From CAYPXN01 sp964470915 (GTDB lineage Bacteria > UBA10199 > JADFYH01), in contig CAYYEM010000036.1 of NCBI GenBank assembly GCA_964470915.1, positions 1 through 17,028 of the forward strand: a stretch of 17,028 nucleotides of DNA, given 5' to 3'. Positions 1 through 6,597 of this stretch are shown piece after piece. Both the position numbers and the translations under genes were made by a program. Numbering within the stretch: position 1 is the first letter of the stretch; every line of letters starts with the position of its first letter. Under the pieces are notes generated by a model. The model made no database searches. It had not been told where the DNA came from and worked only from the letters and a program-made list of their open reading frames with translations.

Positions 1-10
1 AGGAGCTTGT

Positions 11-454
11 ATGGAAGTTATTTTACAGGAAGATATTAGCACCCTCGGAAAAGCGGGTGAAATTGTAAAGGTAAGAGATGGTTTTGCCCGAAATTATCTT
101 TTTCCCCAAAAGAAGGCTGTTTTGGCAGATCGCTCTAATGTGAAGCAATTGGAGCATCATAAAAAAGTAATCGCCAGCCGACAGGGTAAGATTGTGAAGT
201 CCGCTAACGAATTGAAAGCGAAACTTGAAGGATTGCTGATAAGTCTTGAAAAAGAAGTGGGTGAAGAAGACAAACTCTTTGGCTCTGTCACTTCCATGGA
301 AATTGTAGATAAATTGAAAGCACAAGGTTTTCAAGTTGAGAAACGGATGGTACATCTTCAGGATCCTATTCGTTCTTTAGGAAATTTTGAAATCCCCGTT
401 AAAATTTATACAGATATTGTTGCTACTGTGAAGCTTTCTGTAGTAAAAAAGTAA
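11..454 (+). CDS. rplI: 50S ribosomal protein L9
   Basis: This is bacterial ribosomal protein bL9, a 147-residue protein of the large subunit that binds 23S rRNA near the base of the L1 stalk and helps maintain reading frame. The N-terminal L9 signature is clear: MEVILQEDISTLGKAGEIV is followed by VRDGFARNYLFPQKKA around residues 21-36. A helical connector (about residues 40-75) and a C-terminal domain follow, so the length is normal for the family. An AGGAG Shine-Dalgarno lies at 1-5, five bases before the ATG, which fixes the start. The gene precedes dnaB, a common bacterial order (rpsF-rpsR-rplI-dnaB), but a terminator-like palindrome at 463-501 separates the two. Upstream ribosomal genes would lie outside the window. 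Confidence 0.97.
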   Translation: MEVILQEDISTLGKAGEIVKVRDGFARNYLFPQKKAVLADRSNVKQLEHHKKVIASRQGKIVKSANELKAKLEGLLISLEKEVGEEDKLFGSVTSMEIVDKLKAQGFQVEKRMVHLQDPIRSLGNFEIPVKIYTDIVATVKLSVVKK

Positions 455-462
455 TATTCTTT

Positions 463-501
463 GTTTGTGGTTCGAGAGCCTCACCACGAACGGTTTTTTT
501 T
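463..501 (+). terminator. Intrinsic terminator after rplI, formed by a REP-like palindrome
   Basis: GTTTGTGGT (463-471) pairs with ACCACGAAC (483-491), with one T.G wobble and a possible inner GAG/CTC helix. After GG comes a run of eight T (494-501). This is a good rho-independent terminator nine bases after the rplI stop. The hairpin is also a member of the repeat pair at 466-546. Confidence 0.75.
466..493 (+). repeat. REP-like palindromic element, copy 1
   Basis: This 28-base element has the form nnTGG-TTCGA-nAGn-CTCA-CCA-CGAACGG. It shares 18 of 28 positions with the inverted element at 519-546. The three-base stem TGG/CCA of this copy is replaced by CCC/GGG in the other, so pairing is kept while sequence changes. 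The shared TTCGA...CTCA...CGAACGG core resembles intergenic palindromes that I recall as very common in proteobacterial genomes; that is recollection, not a search. Confidence 0.65.
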
Positions 502-518
502 ACATTCAAAATCAAACA

Positions 519-546
519 CCGTTCGCCCTGAGCCTATCGAAGGGTT
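519..546 (-). repeat. REP-like palindromic element, copy 2 (inverted)
   Basis: Read on the minus strand this is AACCCTTCGATAGG followed by CTCAGGGCGAACGG, the same family as copy 1 in the opposite orientation. The CGAACGG ends of the two copies face each other (487-493 and 519-525), so the pair can also fold into one larger cruciform. A paired inverted arrangement is typical of BIME-type REP clusters. It lies 26 bases upstream of dnaB. Confidence 0.65.
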
Positions 547-572
547 TAAGTTCATTAATTTAAGGCGGTATT

Positions 573-1952
573 ATGGCTCTTCAGAAAGCTGCCAATATTG
601 AAACTTTACGGGTTCCTCCGCATCACTTAGAGGCGGAACAGGCAGTTCTTTCTGGAATCTTGATTGATTCTGAAGCTATTGGAAGAGTGGTTGAGTTTAT
701 CAGCCCCGAAGATTTTTACCGCGATTCTCACCGAAAAATTTTTCAAGCCATGATTTCGCTTTATCAACGAAGCGAACCTACGGATATGCTCATGGTTTCT
801 AATGAGCTTTCTACACGTGGGGAACTTGAAGCTGTCGGTGGCTCTAGTTATTTGTCCACTTTAGTGGATTACCTGCCTTCATCGGCTCCTATTGTGAGCT
901 ATTCAAAAGTAGTCAAAGAAAAATCAGTGTTACGTAGTTTGATCAATGCAGCGACTGAAATAATTGCCAAAGGTTATGAGGGCGCTGATGATGTGGATCG
1001 TTTTTTGGATGATGCTGAGCAGATTATTTTTCAGGTTTCTGAAAAGAAAATGCGACAATCCTTTTATCCTGTAAAGGAAGTCGTGAAGGAAGCCTTCCGA
1101 AATATTGAGTCTCTTTATGAAAAGAAAGAATTGGTGACAGGGGTTCCTACAGGTTTCAAAGATTTGGATCGCATGACTTGCGGTTTGCAACCCTCTGATT
1201 TGGTGATTATTGCGGGTCGACCTTCGATGGGTAAAACAGCATTTGCTTTAAATATTGCTGAACATGCTGCCTGTGAGAAAAAAACTTGTGTAGCTGTTTT
1301 TTCCCTTGAAATGAGTAAAGAGCAATTGGTTCAACGTATGCTTTGTGGTTTGGCAAAGGTGGATGGTTCTAAATTAAGAGGGGGTTTTTTAAAAGAAAGT
1401 GATTGGCCCAAGCTTACCCGTGCTGCAGGGAAATTATCAGAAGCTCCTTTCTATATAGATGATACTCCAGCTTTGTCAGTCTTAGAAATGCGAGCAAAAG
1501 CACGTCGGCTTAAACGAGAACAAAATTTAGGTTTGATTGTCGTAGATTATCTTCAGCTTATGCGCGGAATTAGCGGCATTGAAAGTCGTGAACGAGAAAT
1601 TTCTGAAATCTCTAGGGGTTTGAAAGCTTTGGCGAAAGAGTTAAGTGTGCCCGTCATTGCGCTTTCTCAGTTGAATCGAAGCGTTGAATCTAGAACAGAT
1701 AAAAGACCTCAATTGTCAGATTTGCGCGAATCAGGTGCTATCGAACAAGATGCCGATGTGATTGCTTTTATTTATCGAGATGAAGTTTATAACAAAGGTA
1801 CACCCGATCGTGGAGTGGCTGAAATTATTATTGGTAAACAACGCAATGGTCCTATTGGAGTCGCCCGACTTGCATTTCTGCATGAATATACTCGTTTTGA
1901 AGATCTGGCTACGGTGCCTGCAGAATATGCGCCCCAAGATAATCCATTTTGA
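573..1952 (+). CDS. dnaB: Replicative DNA helicase DnaB
   Basis: This is the hexameric 5'-3' replicative helicase that unwinds the replication fork and recruits primase. The 459-residue protein is full length for the family. The N-terminal DnaB domain (about residues 12-115) begins PPHHLEAEQAVLSGIL. A linker leads to the RecA-like ATPase, with Walker A GRPSMGKT at 215-222, the FSLEMS motif at 243-248, Walker B VVDYLQLM at 323-330, SQLNRSVESR at 365-374, RESGAIEQDAD at 385-395 and the Arg-finger region KQRNGP at 422-427. No intein interrupts the usual insertion sites. AAGGCGG (562-568) is a suitable Shine-Dalgarno. The next gene, rdgB, starts five bases after the stop, so the two are probably co-transcribed. 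Confidence 0.97.
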   Translation: MALQKAANIETLRVPPHHLEAEQAVLSGILIDSEAIGRVVEFISPEDFYRDSHRKIFQAMISLYQRSEPTDMLMVSNELSTRGELEAVGGSSYLSTLVDYLPSSAPIVSYSKVVKEKSVLRSLINAATEIIAKGYEGADDVDRFLDDAEQIIFQVSEKKMRQSFYPVKEVVKEAFRNIESLYEKKELVTGVPTGFKDLDRMTCGLQPSDLVIIAGRPSMGKTAFALNIAEHAACEKKTCVAVFSLEMSKEQLVQRMLCGLAKVDGSKLRGGFLKESDWPKLTRAAGKLSEAPFYIDDTPALSVLEMRAKARRLKREQNLGLIVVDYLQLMRGISGIESREREISEISRGLKALAKELSVPVIALSQLNRSVESRTDKRPQLSDLRESGAIEQDADVIAFIYRDEVYNKGTPDRGVAEIIIGKQRNGPIGVARLAFLHEYTRFEDLATVPAEYAPQDNPF

Positions 1953-1957
1953 TTGTC

Positions 1958-2551
1958 ATGAAAATTGTTCTCGCAACTCAAAATCAGCATAAAGTAAAAG
2001 AAATTCTAAAAATTTGGGGTGAAACTCCCTTTGAGATTTTGACTTTGAAAGATTTTCCAGATTTTCCAGCGACGCTTGAAGATGGAAAAACTTTTGAAGA
2101 AAACTCTCTCAAAAAAGCGAGAGAAGTTTGTAGTTTTACGGGTTTAATTGCAGTCGCAGATGATAGCGGAATTGAAGTGGATGGCTTGAGTGGCGCACCC
2201 GGGATTTATTCTGCACGCTTTGCCGGAGAAAACGCGACAGATGCAGAAAATAATCAAAAACTTTTGGAATTATTAAAAGATTACCCCGCAGGCCATCCTG
2301 CACGCAAAGCAAGATTTCGTTGCGTTGCTTCGATCGTCACTCCCGAAGGAAAAGAGTGGACCTCTGAAGGTGTCGTCGAAGGTGAAGTATTGAAAGATCT
2401 GCGCGGTATGGAAGGTTTTGGTTATGATCCGCTCTTTTTACTTCCTGAACGTGGTATTACGACTGCAGAGCTTTCCCTCGAAGAAAAGAATTTAATCAGT
2501 CATCGAGGGAAAGCGTTTAGAATGATTCAAGATATTTTGATAAAGTTTTAA
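1958..2551 (+). CDS. rdgB: dITP/XTP pyrophosphatase (RdgB/HAM1 family)
   Basis: This house-cleaning enzyme hydrolyses dITP, ITP and XTP to the monophosphate plus pyrophosphate, which keeps deaminated purines out of nucleic acids. Family motifs are all present in the 197-residue protein: LATQNQHKVKEI at 5-16, TFEENSLKKA at 45-54, VADDSGIEVDGLSGAPGIYSA around 66-86 with the catalytic Asp pair at 68-69, GMEGFGYDPLF at 150-160, and SHRGKA at 181-186. I chose the ATG at 1958 because MKIVLATQN is the standard family N-terminus. A TTG at 1949 in the same frame would overlap the dnaB stop. The gene sits directly behind dnaB and ends tail-to-tail with the minus-strand gene at 2557, five bases away, with no clear terminator between them. 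Confidence 0.95.
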   Translation: MKIVLATQNQHKVKEILKIWGETPFEILTLKDFPDFPATLEDGKTFEENSLKKAREVCSFTGLIAVADDSGIEVDGLSGAPGIYSARFAGENATDAENNQKLLELLKDYPAGHPARKARFRCVASIVTPEGKEWTSEGVVEGEVLKDLRGMEGFGYDPLFLLPERGITTAELSLEEKNLISHRGKAFRMIQDILIKF

Positions 2552-2556
2552 TTTTA

Positions 2557-4329
2557 TTAACTCAGCCAATCTGAAATAGCTCCCACAGCTCCTCCGACGA
2601 CTGCGCCTGCAGCTCCGAAAGCGAGAGCACCTACTGGACCTAGGGGGGCACCAAAATAAGCTCCCATCATGAGTCCAGTGCCAATTCCTCCTATAGCACC
2701 TCCCGCAGCTCCATATACCGCACCATCTACAATTGAATCTGATCCAGGACCACTTGAATAATTGCCACCAAAATCAAACAAGAGTGCAGGGTTGCTTTTT
2801 GCTTTTTCAAAATTATCTTGATTGATAATATCGATCTTTTCGCCTCTGAAAATGATGTCATCCGATGAATTGCCTCCACCTTCTGCTCGAGTGACGGCAT
2901 TAGGGTAAAGTACCGTTAGAAATTCAACCATGCGATCACGGATAGCAGCATAATCTCCATTCGTGGGAGCTAATGTTATTTTTCCACCAAAGGTTACAGG
3001 TATGCTGCTACAGCCACCTATAAAAGCCCCCACTTTGTCTGCAAAACTTTTATCAATGCTGATCAGGAAATTAACTAAATTCGGTGTGGGCGATGAAGGA
3101 AGGTTTGCTAAATCTACTCCAAATTTTTTTGCTTTTTCAAGCACATCTGCTGCAGTGGTATCGTAAATTCCAGGCAGATTGGCCAGTTGGTCTGCTACTT
3201 GCTCTCCTGCCTGTTCGGCTTCACTGAGCTCTTCTGTTTTTTTAATGCTCAGTTCATTCCCAGAAATTTTAACTTCATAAACTTTAGACCCTAGTTGAAT
3301 CAGATTATCTTTTTTGTCGACGCCATATTTTTTGGCTGTTTCTTCATCCGGAATGCCCACTTCAATTCCAAAACCTTCGCTTAAAAGTCCGCCAATTCTT
3401 TCCATCGCGCCTGCTGCGTCTTCATTTGAAATCATGCTTTTCAGGCTACTGTCGTGCTCCGCGAGGAATTGCATCACTTTTTCTGAAGGCATTTCTCCGT
3501 GATTGTTTTTAATCTCATCAAAAATTCCGGCATCTTTGAGTTCTTGAATGGTCACAGGAGGATCTGTGAAAAGACTCATGAAAATTTGAGTTTTTTCATC
3601 AATCACATTTTCACTCAATTGCTTTTCGAGGGTTTCTAATTTTTTGGAGATCTCCTCGGGTTTTTCTCCCAAATCTAGTGAATGCATCATTTGATCAATT
3701 TGGGTGAGGGTGTCTTTTCTTTGTTCATCGGTCAGCGAATAGGTGCTTTCGCTTCCTTCGCCCCCTTCAACTCCGGCACGAAGCTCGCCCAATTTACCGT
3801 AGACTTCTTCGTATTGGGCATTTTGTTCTTCCATGGCTTGAGCTGCACGATCCATCATATCCATTTGGAAGTTTTCAATTTCACTGAGCACTTCGGGGGA
3901 GGGGATGTCTTGGTTAGAGAATTTTTTTAAGCTGCCTAATAATTTATTAATGCGATCCAGAATGAGTTTTTTTTCTGAAGCAGACAAAGAAGTGTCACCA
4001 CGAATTTGTTTCGCTTGGGTGAGAAGTTCTTTTTCATATTCACCCACTCTCAAAACAGGAAGCTGTCCACCTTCTCCCATGTTATCAAGATTTTCATCTC
4101 CCCAGGCTTCNNNNNNNNNNNNNNNNNNNNNNNNNNNNNNNNNNNNNNNNNNNNNNNNNNNNNNNNNNNNNNNNNNNNNNNNNNNNNNNNNNNNNNNNNN
4201 NNNNNNNNNNGGAATTCGCTTTTCAGCTTTGGCTTCGTCCAACTCTGTTTTTAGTGCTGCAAGAATTTTTTCATGTGTTTCGGCCGAGGTATTTTCGAAA
4301 TCGATGAAAAAATATGGAAGATTATTCAT
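2557..4329 (-). CDS. Hypothetical acidic helical protein with C-terminal glycine zipper (contains an assembly gap)
   Basis: I do not recognise this family. With 34 unknown residues from the N run the product is about 590 residues. It lacks a signal peptide. The middle is acidic, charged and largely helical, with many KK, EE and Q/E-rich segments that could form coiled coils. The last ~60 residues form a Gly/Ala-rich hydrophobic segment with repeated GxxxG spacing (AVYGAAGGAIGGIGTG, then GAAGAVVGGAVGAISDWLS), a pattern seen in membrane-inserting or pore-associated proteins. I chose the ATG at 4329: GAGGG lies seven bases upstream, and its ATGAATAA overlaps the stop of the upstream gene, implying translational coupling. 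In-frame ATGs at 4341 and 4356 are alternatives. The true length is uncertain because the gap at 4111-4210 may not be 100 bases. Confidence 0.75.
   Translation of the reverse strand: MNNLPYFFIDFENTSAETHEKILAALKTELDEAKAEKRIXXXXXXXXXXXXXXXXXXXXXXXXXXXXXXXXXXEAWGDENLDNMGEGGQLPVLRVGEYEKELLTQAKQIRGDTSLSASEKKLILDRINKLLGSLKKFSNQDIPSPEVLSEIENFQMDMMDRAAQAMEEQNAQYEEVYGKLGELRAGVEGGEGSESTYSLTDEQRKDTLTQIDQMMHSLDLGEKPEEISKKLETLEKQLSENVIDEKTQIFMSLFTDPPVTIQELKDAGIFDEIKNNHGEMPSEKVMQFLAEHDSSLKSMISNEDAAGAMERIGGLLSEGFGIEVGIPDEETAKKYGVDKKDNLIQLGSKVYEVKISGNELSIKKTEELSEAEQAGEQVADQLANLPGIYDTTAADVLEKAKKFGVDLANLPSSPTPNLVNFLISIDKSFADKVGAFIGGCSSIPVTFGGKITLAPTNGDYAAIRDRMVEFLTVLYPNAVTRAEGGGNSSDDIIFRGEKIDIINQDNFEKAKSNPALLFDFGGNYSSGPGSDSIVDGAVYGAAGGAIGGIGTGLMMGAYFGAPLGPVGALAFGAAGAVVGGAVGAISDWLS
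4111..4210. other. Run of 100 N (assembly gap)
   Basis: Exactly 100 unknown bases interrupt the glycine-zipper protein after residue ~39. The reading frame happens to stay open on both sides. The round length is the convention for gaps of unknown size, so the real distance is uncertain. Confidence 0.95.
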
Positions 4330-5971
4330 TGTTGCCCTCATTGTTATGATTTCCATAAGCCATTGCTAAAAGGCCTATTAATTTTTTGGGTAGGGCAAAA
4401 CCGCTTTGTTCATTGAAGTTTATTTCAAAGCGTTGACCTATATTGCCGCTTGTGTTGCTGGGATATATGTTGATTCCTTTACCTTCATAGAGAGCTTGCA
4501 GAAGTTCGCAGATGCGAGCGGTCATTTCAGTTCCGATTCTTTTGAATTCTTCTTCACCAGGTTTGTCTGTTTTGATTTTTTCAATCATATTTTTAAGAGT
4601 TGGATCAGACATGGCGAGGATAAGGGTTAACTTTTCGAATTCAGGAGAATTGGGATCCTTGGGTAGAAAATCATTTCCTTTTAAAGCAATTTTGAATTCT
4701 TCAATGTCAATTTTTCCGTCGTGATTTGAATCAGCTTGAGAGCCTATTTCGCTGTAATAAGCTGTAAGAAAACTTTCAATGTCCACTCCCATGCTTTCTA
4801 GTTTTTGAAGAACAAAAAGAGGTGATTGTTCTGGGGTTTTTTGAATTTGAGTTTCTGATGAGTCAACTAGCTTTGCTCTAATTTCTTCACTTAATACTCC
4901 TGTGATATCGATTTGAGAATTATCAATATTTCCAAAGATAATTTTATCAATTTGGTTTTTCTTTACCGTGTAGGTGATCACTTTTTCTTCACCATTTTCA
5001 TTGGTAGTCGTGACAGAAATGATTAGGTTTTCACCTGATTCTTTCACTGTAAATTGATCGCTTTGACGATAAGCATTGAGTGTGAAGATTCCTGAAGCGT
5101 GAATTTCATTGTTTGTAGGGCCATCCGGATAAACCGTGATAGTGGGATCTGCTTCTTTATTGTAAACAGCTTTGCTGCCATCTTCACTTAAGATGGAAGG
5201 GGGAGTATCTGTAGCAGCTTCTGGATTTACTGATGTGAGTTCTCCTGTTTCTTCGTTTTGGTTCCCTACGTTTTCACCCATTTCTGCTGTTTGGATATGT
5301 GTGTTGTTGGTGCTGCTTGTATCAAGTGTAATTTGATGATCCGGAGAGATAGATCGAATCGTGAGGCCAGTGTCCTTCCAATCCACATTGTAGAAATAAT
5401 GTTTCTTTACAGTGCCATCGGGCCAAGTGACGGTTACACAAACTCGGGTTTTGTCTGGGTGGTTGGGATCTACTTCATTGCTTACTTTGGCAGTGGCGGA
5501 ACCTGGAACCGTAAAATCATAAGGGGGCGCATAGAAATGTTCTTCTTTGAGATTTTTTTTGTCTGCGGTCATGGCAGGTAAAACTTCTTCATAAATCACT
5601 TTTGTGCTGTCTTGATAAGAGGGTGTTATTCCATATCCAGAATTTGCAGAAGCTGCCAAAGGATCAAATTCATTTGCACCAGACATACCTTGAACTTGCA
5701 ATCCGACTTGTTCGGCGTATTGATAGGCTTGTTGTAAATAGAACATATCTTGTTGGTATTCCGGGCTTCCTGCCTGGAGTGTGGCAAGTTCTGCCTTGGC
5801 TTGTTGGATGTAAGTAGCGAGTTGCTGTTTGTAGGCTTCGAGCGCAGCTTGATCATAGCCGTAAGCATCCATTCCATAGTTGGAACCGGCTTCGTTTGCC
5901 CAATTTTGACGAAGTCCACTATAGCCATTGTCATAAGATTCATATTGTTGGCTGGGTGCTGGAATATTCAT
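4322..5971 (-). CDS. Hypothetical protein with one EF-hand calcium-binding loop
   Basis: The 549-residue product is not a family I recognise. It begins with a Tyr/Gln/Asn/Ser-rich, probably disordered N-terminus with no hydrophobic signal peptide (residues 1-35). A helical Gln/Ala-rich segment (40-95) and a beta-rich middle region (about 150-360, e.g. CVTVTWPDGTVKKHYFYNV) follow. A textbook EF-hand loop, DSNHDGKIDIEE, lies at residues 414-425 (4732-4697), with Asp/Asn/Asp at the ligand positions, Gly at position 6 and Glu at position 12. It is flanked by helices, so calcium binding is likely. A strong AGGAGGAG Shine-Dalgarno (5978-5985) sits six bases before the ATG. The gene heads an operon with the glycine-zipper gene (8-base overlap). 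Export without a signal peptide, for example as a type III-like substrate, is possible but unproven. Confidence 0.8.
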   Translation of the reverse strand: MNIPAPSQQYESYDNGYSGLRQNWANEAGSNYGMDAYGYDQAALEAYKQQLATYIQQAKAELATLQAGSPEYQQDMFYLQQAYQYAEQVGLQVQGMSGANEFDPLAASANSGYGITPSYQDSTKVIYEEVLPAMTADKKNLKEEHFYAPPYDFTVPGSATAKVSNEVDPNHPDKTRVCVTVTWPDGTVKKHYFYNVDWKDTGLTIRSISPDHQITLDTSSTNNTHIQTAEMGENVGNQNEETGELTSVNPEAATDTPPSILSEDGSKAVYNKEADPTITVYPDGPTNNEIHASGIFTLNAYRQSDQFTVKESGENLIISVTTTNENGEEKVITYTVKKNQIDKIIFGNIDNSQIDITGVLSEEIRAKLVDSSETQIQKTPEQSPLFVLQKLESMGVDIESFLTAYYSEIGSQADSNHDGKIDIEEFKIALKGNDFLPKDPNSPEFEKLTLILAMSDPTLKNMIEKIKTDKPGEEEFKRIGTEMTARICELLQALYEGKGINIYPSNTSGNIGQRFEINFNEQSGFALPKKLIGLLAMAYGNHNNEGNNE

Positions 5972-5987
5972 ATCTCACTCCTCCTGT

Positions 5988-6008
5988 AATGAAGCTTGAA
6001 GCTTCGTT
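5988..6008 (-). promoter_or_regulatory. 5'-terminal stem-loop in leader of the EF-hand operon
   Basis: AATGAAGCT (5988-5996) pairs with AGCTTCGTT (6000-6008) around a 3-base loop, with one wobble. The predicted sigma-54 start point (about 6008) falls at the outer edge, so the mRNA would begin with this hairpin, followed by the AGGAGGAG ribosome site. It may stabilise the transcript. The geometry is seen in the sequence; the role is inferred. Confidence 0.4.
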
Positions 6009-6017
6009 CCTGAATAT

Positions 6018-6033
6018 TCCAATAAATGTGCCA
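6018..6033 (-). promoter_or_regulatory. Sigma-54-like promoter for the EF-hand/glycine-zipper operon
   Basis: Read on the minus strand the site is TGGCACATTTATTGGA. It matches the -24/-12 consensus TGGCACG-N4-TTGCW perfectly in the TGGCAC block and in spacing. It has TTGG instead of TTGC at -12, a change at a normally conserved base. The start would be near 6008, about 37 bases before the ATG. The neighbouring divergent gene encodes a sigma-54 activator, which raises the likelihood. Confidence 0.45.
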
Positions 6034-6118
6034 TTTTGAGCATAGAGGTAAAAGTGAAGTAATTTTATAGAGTTGAAGAGTTGCTAGGAAGATATTTTTA
6101 ATTGATTTGTGCTGATAG

Positions 6119-6134
6119 TATCCATCTATGGATA
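6119..6134. promoter_or_regulatory. Perfect inverted repeat, candidate enhancer site for the adjacent EBP
   Basis: TATCCATCTATGGATA has two perfect 7-base arms and a 2-base centre. It lies about 118 bases upstream of the predicted minus-strand sigma-54 start and about 219 bases upstream of the plus-strand one. Both are normal distances for an enhancer-binding-protein site that works by DNA looping. A weaker repeat, ATACA-N4-TGTAT, lies at 6221-6234. Confidence 0.45.
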
Positions 6135-6318
6135 TAGAACTCCCTAAAAATATATTATTTAGTATGATGAGTTGATGTGGATTGGAGTGAGTGGTTGGTT
6201 TTAATTTGTGATACCTTTTGATACAATAATGTATACTATGGGATCATTTTTGATTTTCTGTTTTTTATTAATTTTTAAAATATCTTTAAATTTCAATATG
6301 TTATTTTGTTGCATGAAA

Positions 6319-6334
6319 TGGCATAGCATTTGCT
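6319..6334 (+). promoter_or_regulatory. Sigma-54-like promoter on the plus strand
   Basis: TGGCATAGCATTTGCT keeps the key GG at -24 and GC at -12 with correct spacing against TGGCACG-N4-TTGCW; only C6 and G7 of the first block differ. The predicted start is near 6345. It points towards the strong hairpin at 6364-6406, so it may drive a short RNA or a leader of the regulator gene. Confidence 0.45.
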
Positions 6335-6344
6335 AATATAAAGC

Positions 6345-6406
6345 TTTGCTATCTTCCCCCTTCGAAGAGGGTATGGTCAAATAGGCCATACCCTCTTCTA
6401 CTTTTT
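6345..6406 (+). ncRNA. Possible short sigma-54-dependent RNA ending in a terminator hairpin
   Basis: This is a hypothetical transcript of about 60 nt, from the predicted start of the plus sigma-54 site to the T run at 6402-6406. It would carry a single-stranded CUUCCCCCUUC segment (6352-6362, with the last base at the hairpin foot) and a long 3' hairpin. The C-rich stretch is anti-Shine-Dalgarno-like and is exactly complementary over eight bases to GAAGGGGG (13662-13669), in front of the kinase gene at 13678. Any purine-rich ribosome site would match in part, so this is weak evidence. No start codon with a ribosome site is visible inside. Confidence 0.25.
6364..6406 (+). terminator. Strong hairpin with short T run
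   Basis: GAAGAGGGTATGG (6364-6376) pairs perfectly with CCATACCCTCTTC (6386-6398). A T.G and a C-G pair extend the stem to 15 base pairs around a 5-base loop. The tail is TACTTTTT (6399-6406). No gene on + ends nearby, so it terminates either a short RNA or an attenuated leader. Confidence 0.55.
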
Positions 6407-6429
6407 AAAGGGCACTGTCGTTCATTCCA

Positions 6430-6480
6430 CGGGCAAAGCCCGCAAACCCTCGATCTCACCGCTGCTGTGCAGCGGGTTTT
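6430..6480 (+). repeat. Two further small hairpins in the intergenic region
   Basis: CGGGC-AAA-GCCCG lies at 6430-6442. CCGCTGC-TGT-GCAGCGG at 6459-6475 is followed by GTTTT. Both are perfect stems and GC-rich against a very AT-rich background (6040-6350). The second could act as another weak terminator. Together with 6364-6398 they form a compact structured block that may be a decayed intergenic repeat cluster. Confidence 0.45.
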
Positions 6481-6559
6481 GATTATAGTAGTCTTTCCTT
6501 TGTGGGCGCCTAGCATCCCTATCCTTCTCAAAAGCCTCTACACTTGTATTGTATATCTG

Positions 6560-6589
6560 TTGCACAGAGATGAGCTGTTTTGGTACAAT
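6560..6589 (+). promoter_or_regulatory. Possible sigma-70 promoter giving a leaderless mRNA for the fusion regulator
   Basis: TTGCAC (6560-6565) and TACAAT (6584-6589) are separated by 18 bases. Transcription would start near 6596, within one or two bases of the ATG at 6598. This fits the absence of a Shine-Dalgarno in front of that ATG. The -35 match is modest. Confidence 0.35.
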
Positions 6590-6597
6590 TGAGTTTG

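Noticed and set aside
1949..1957. TTG start for rdgB giving three extra residues
   Set aside because: It overlaps the dnaB stop, and the family N-terminus begins MKIVLATQN at 1958.
6349..6531. Minus-strand 60-codon open frame
   Set aside because: It is made of the hairpin block itself, has no ribosome site and no protein-like composition.
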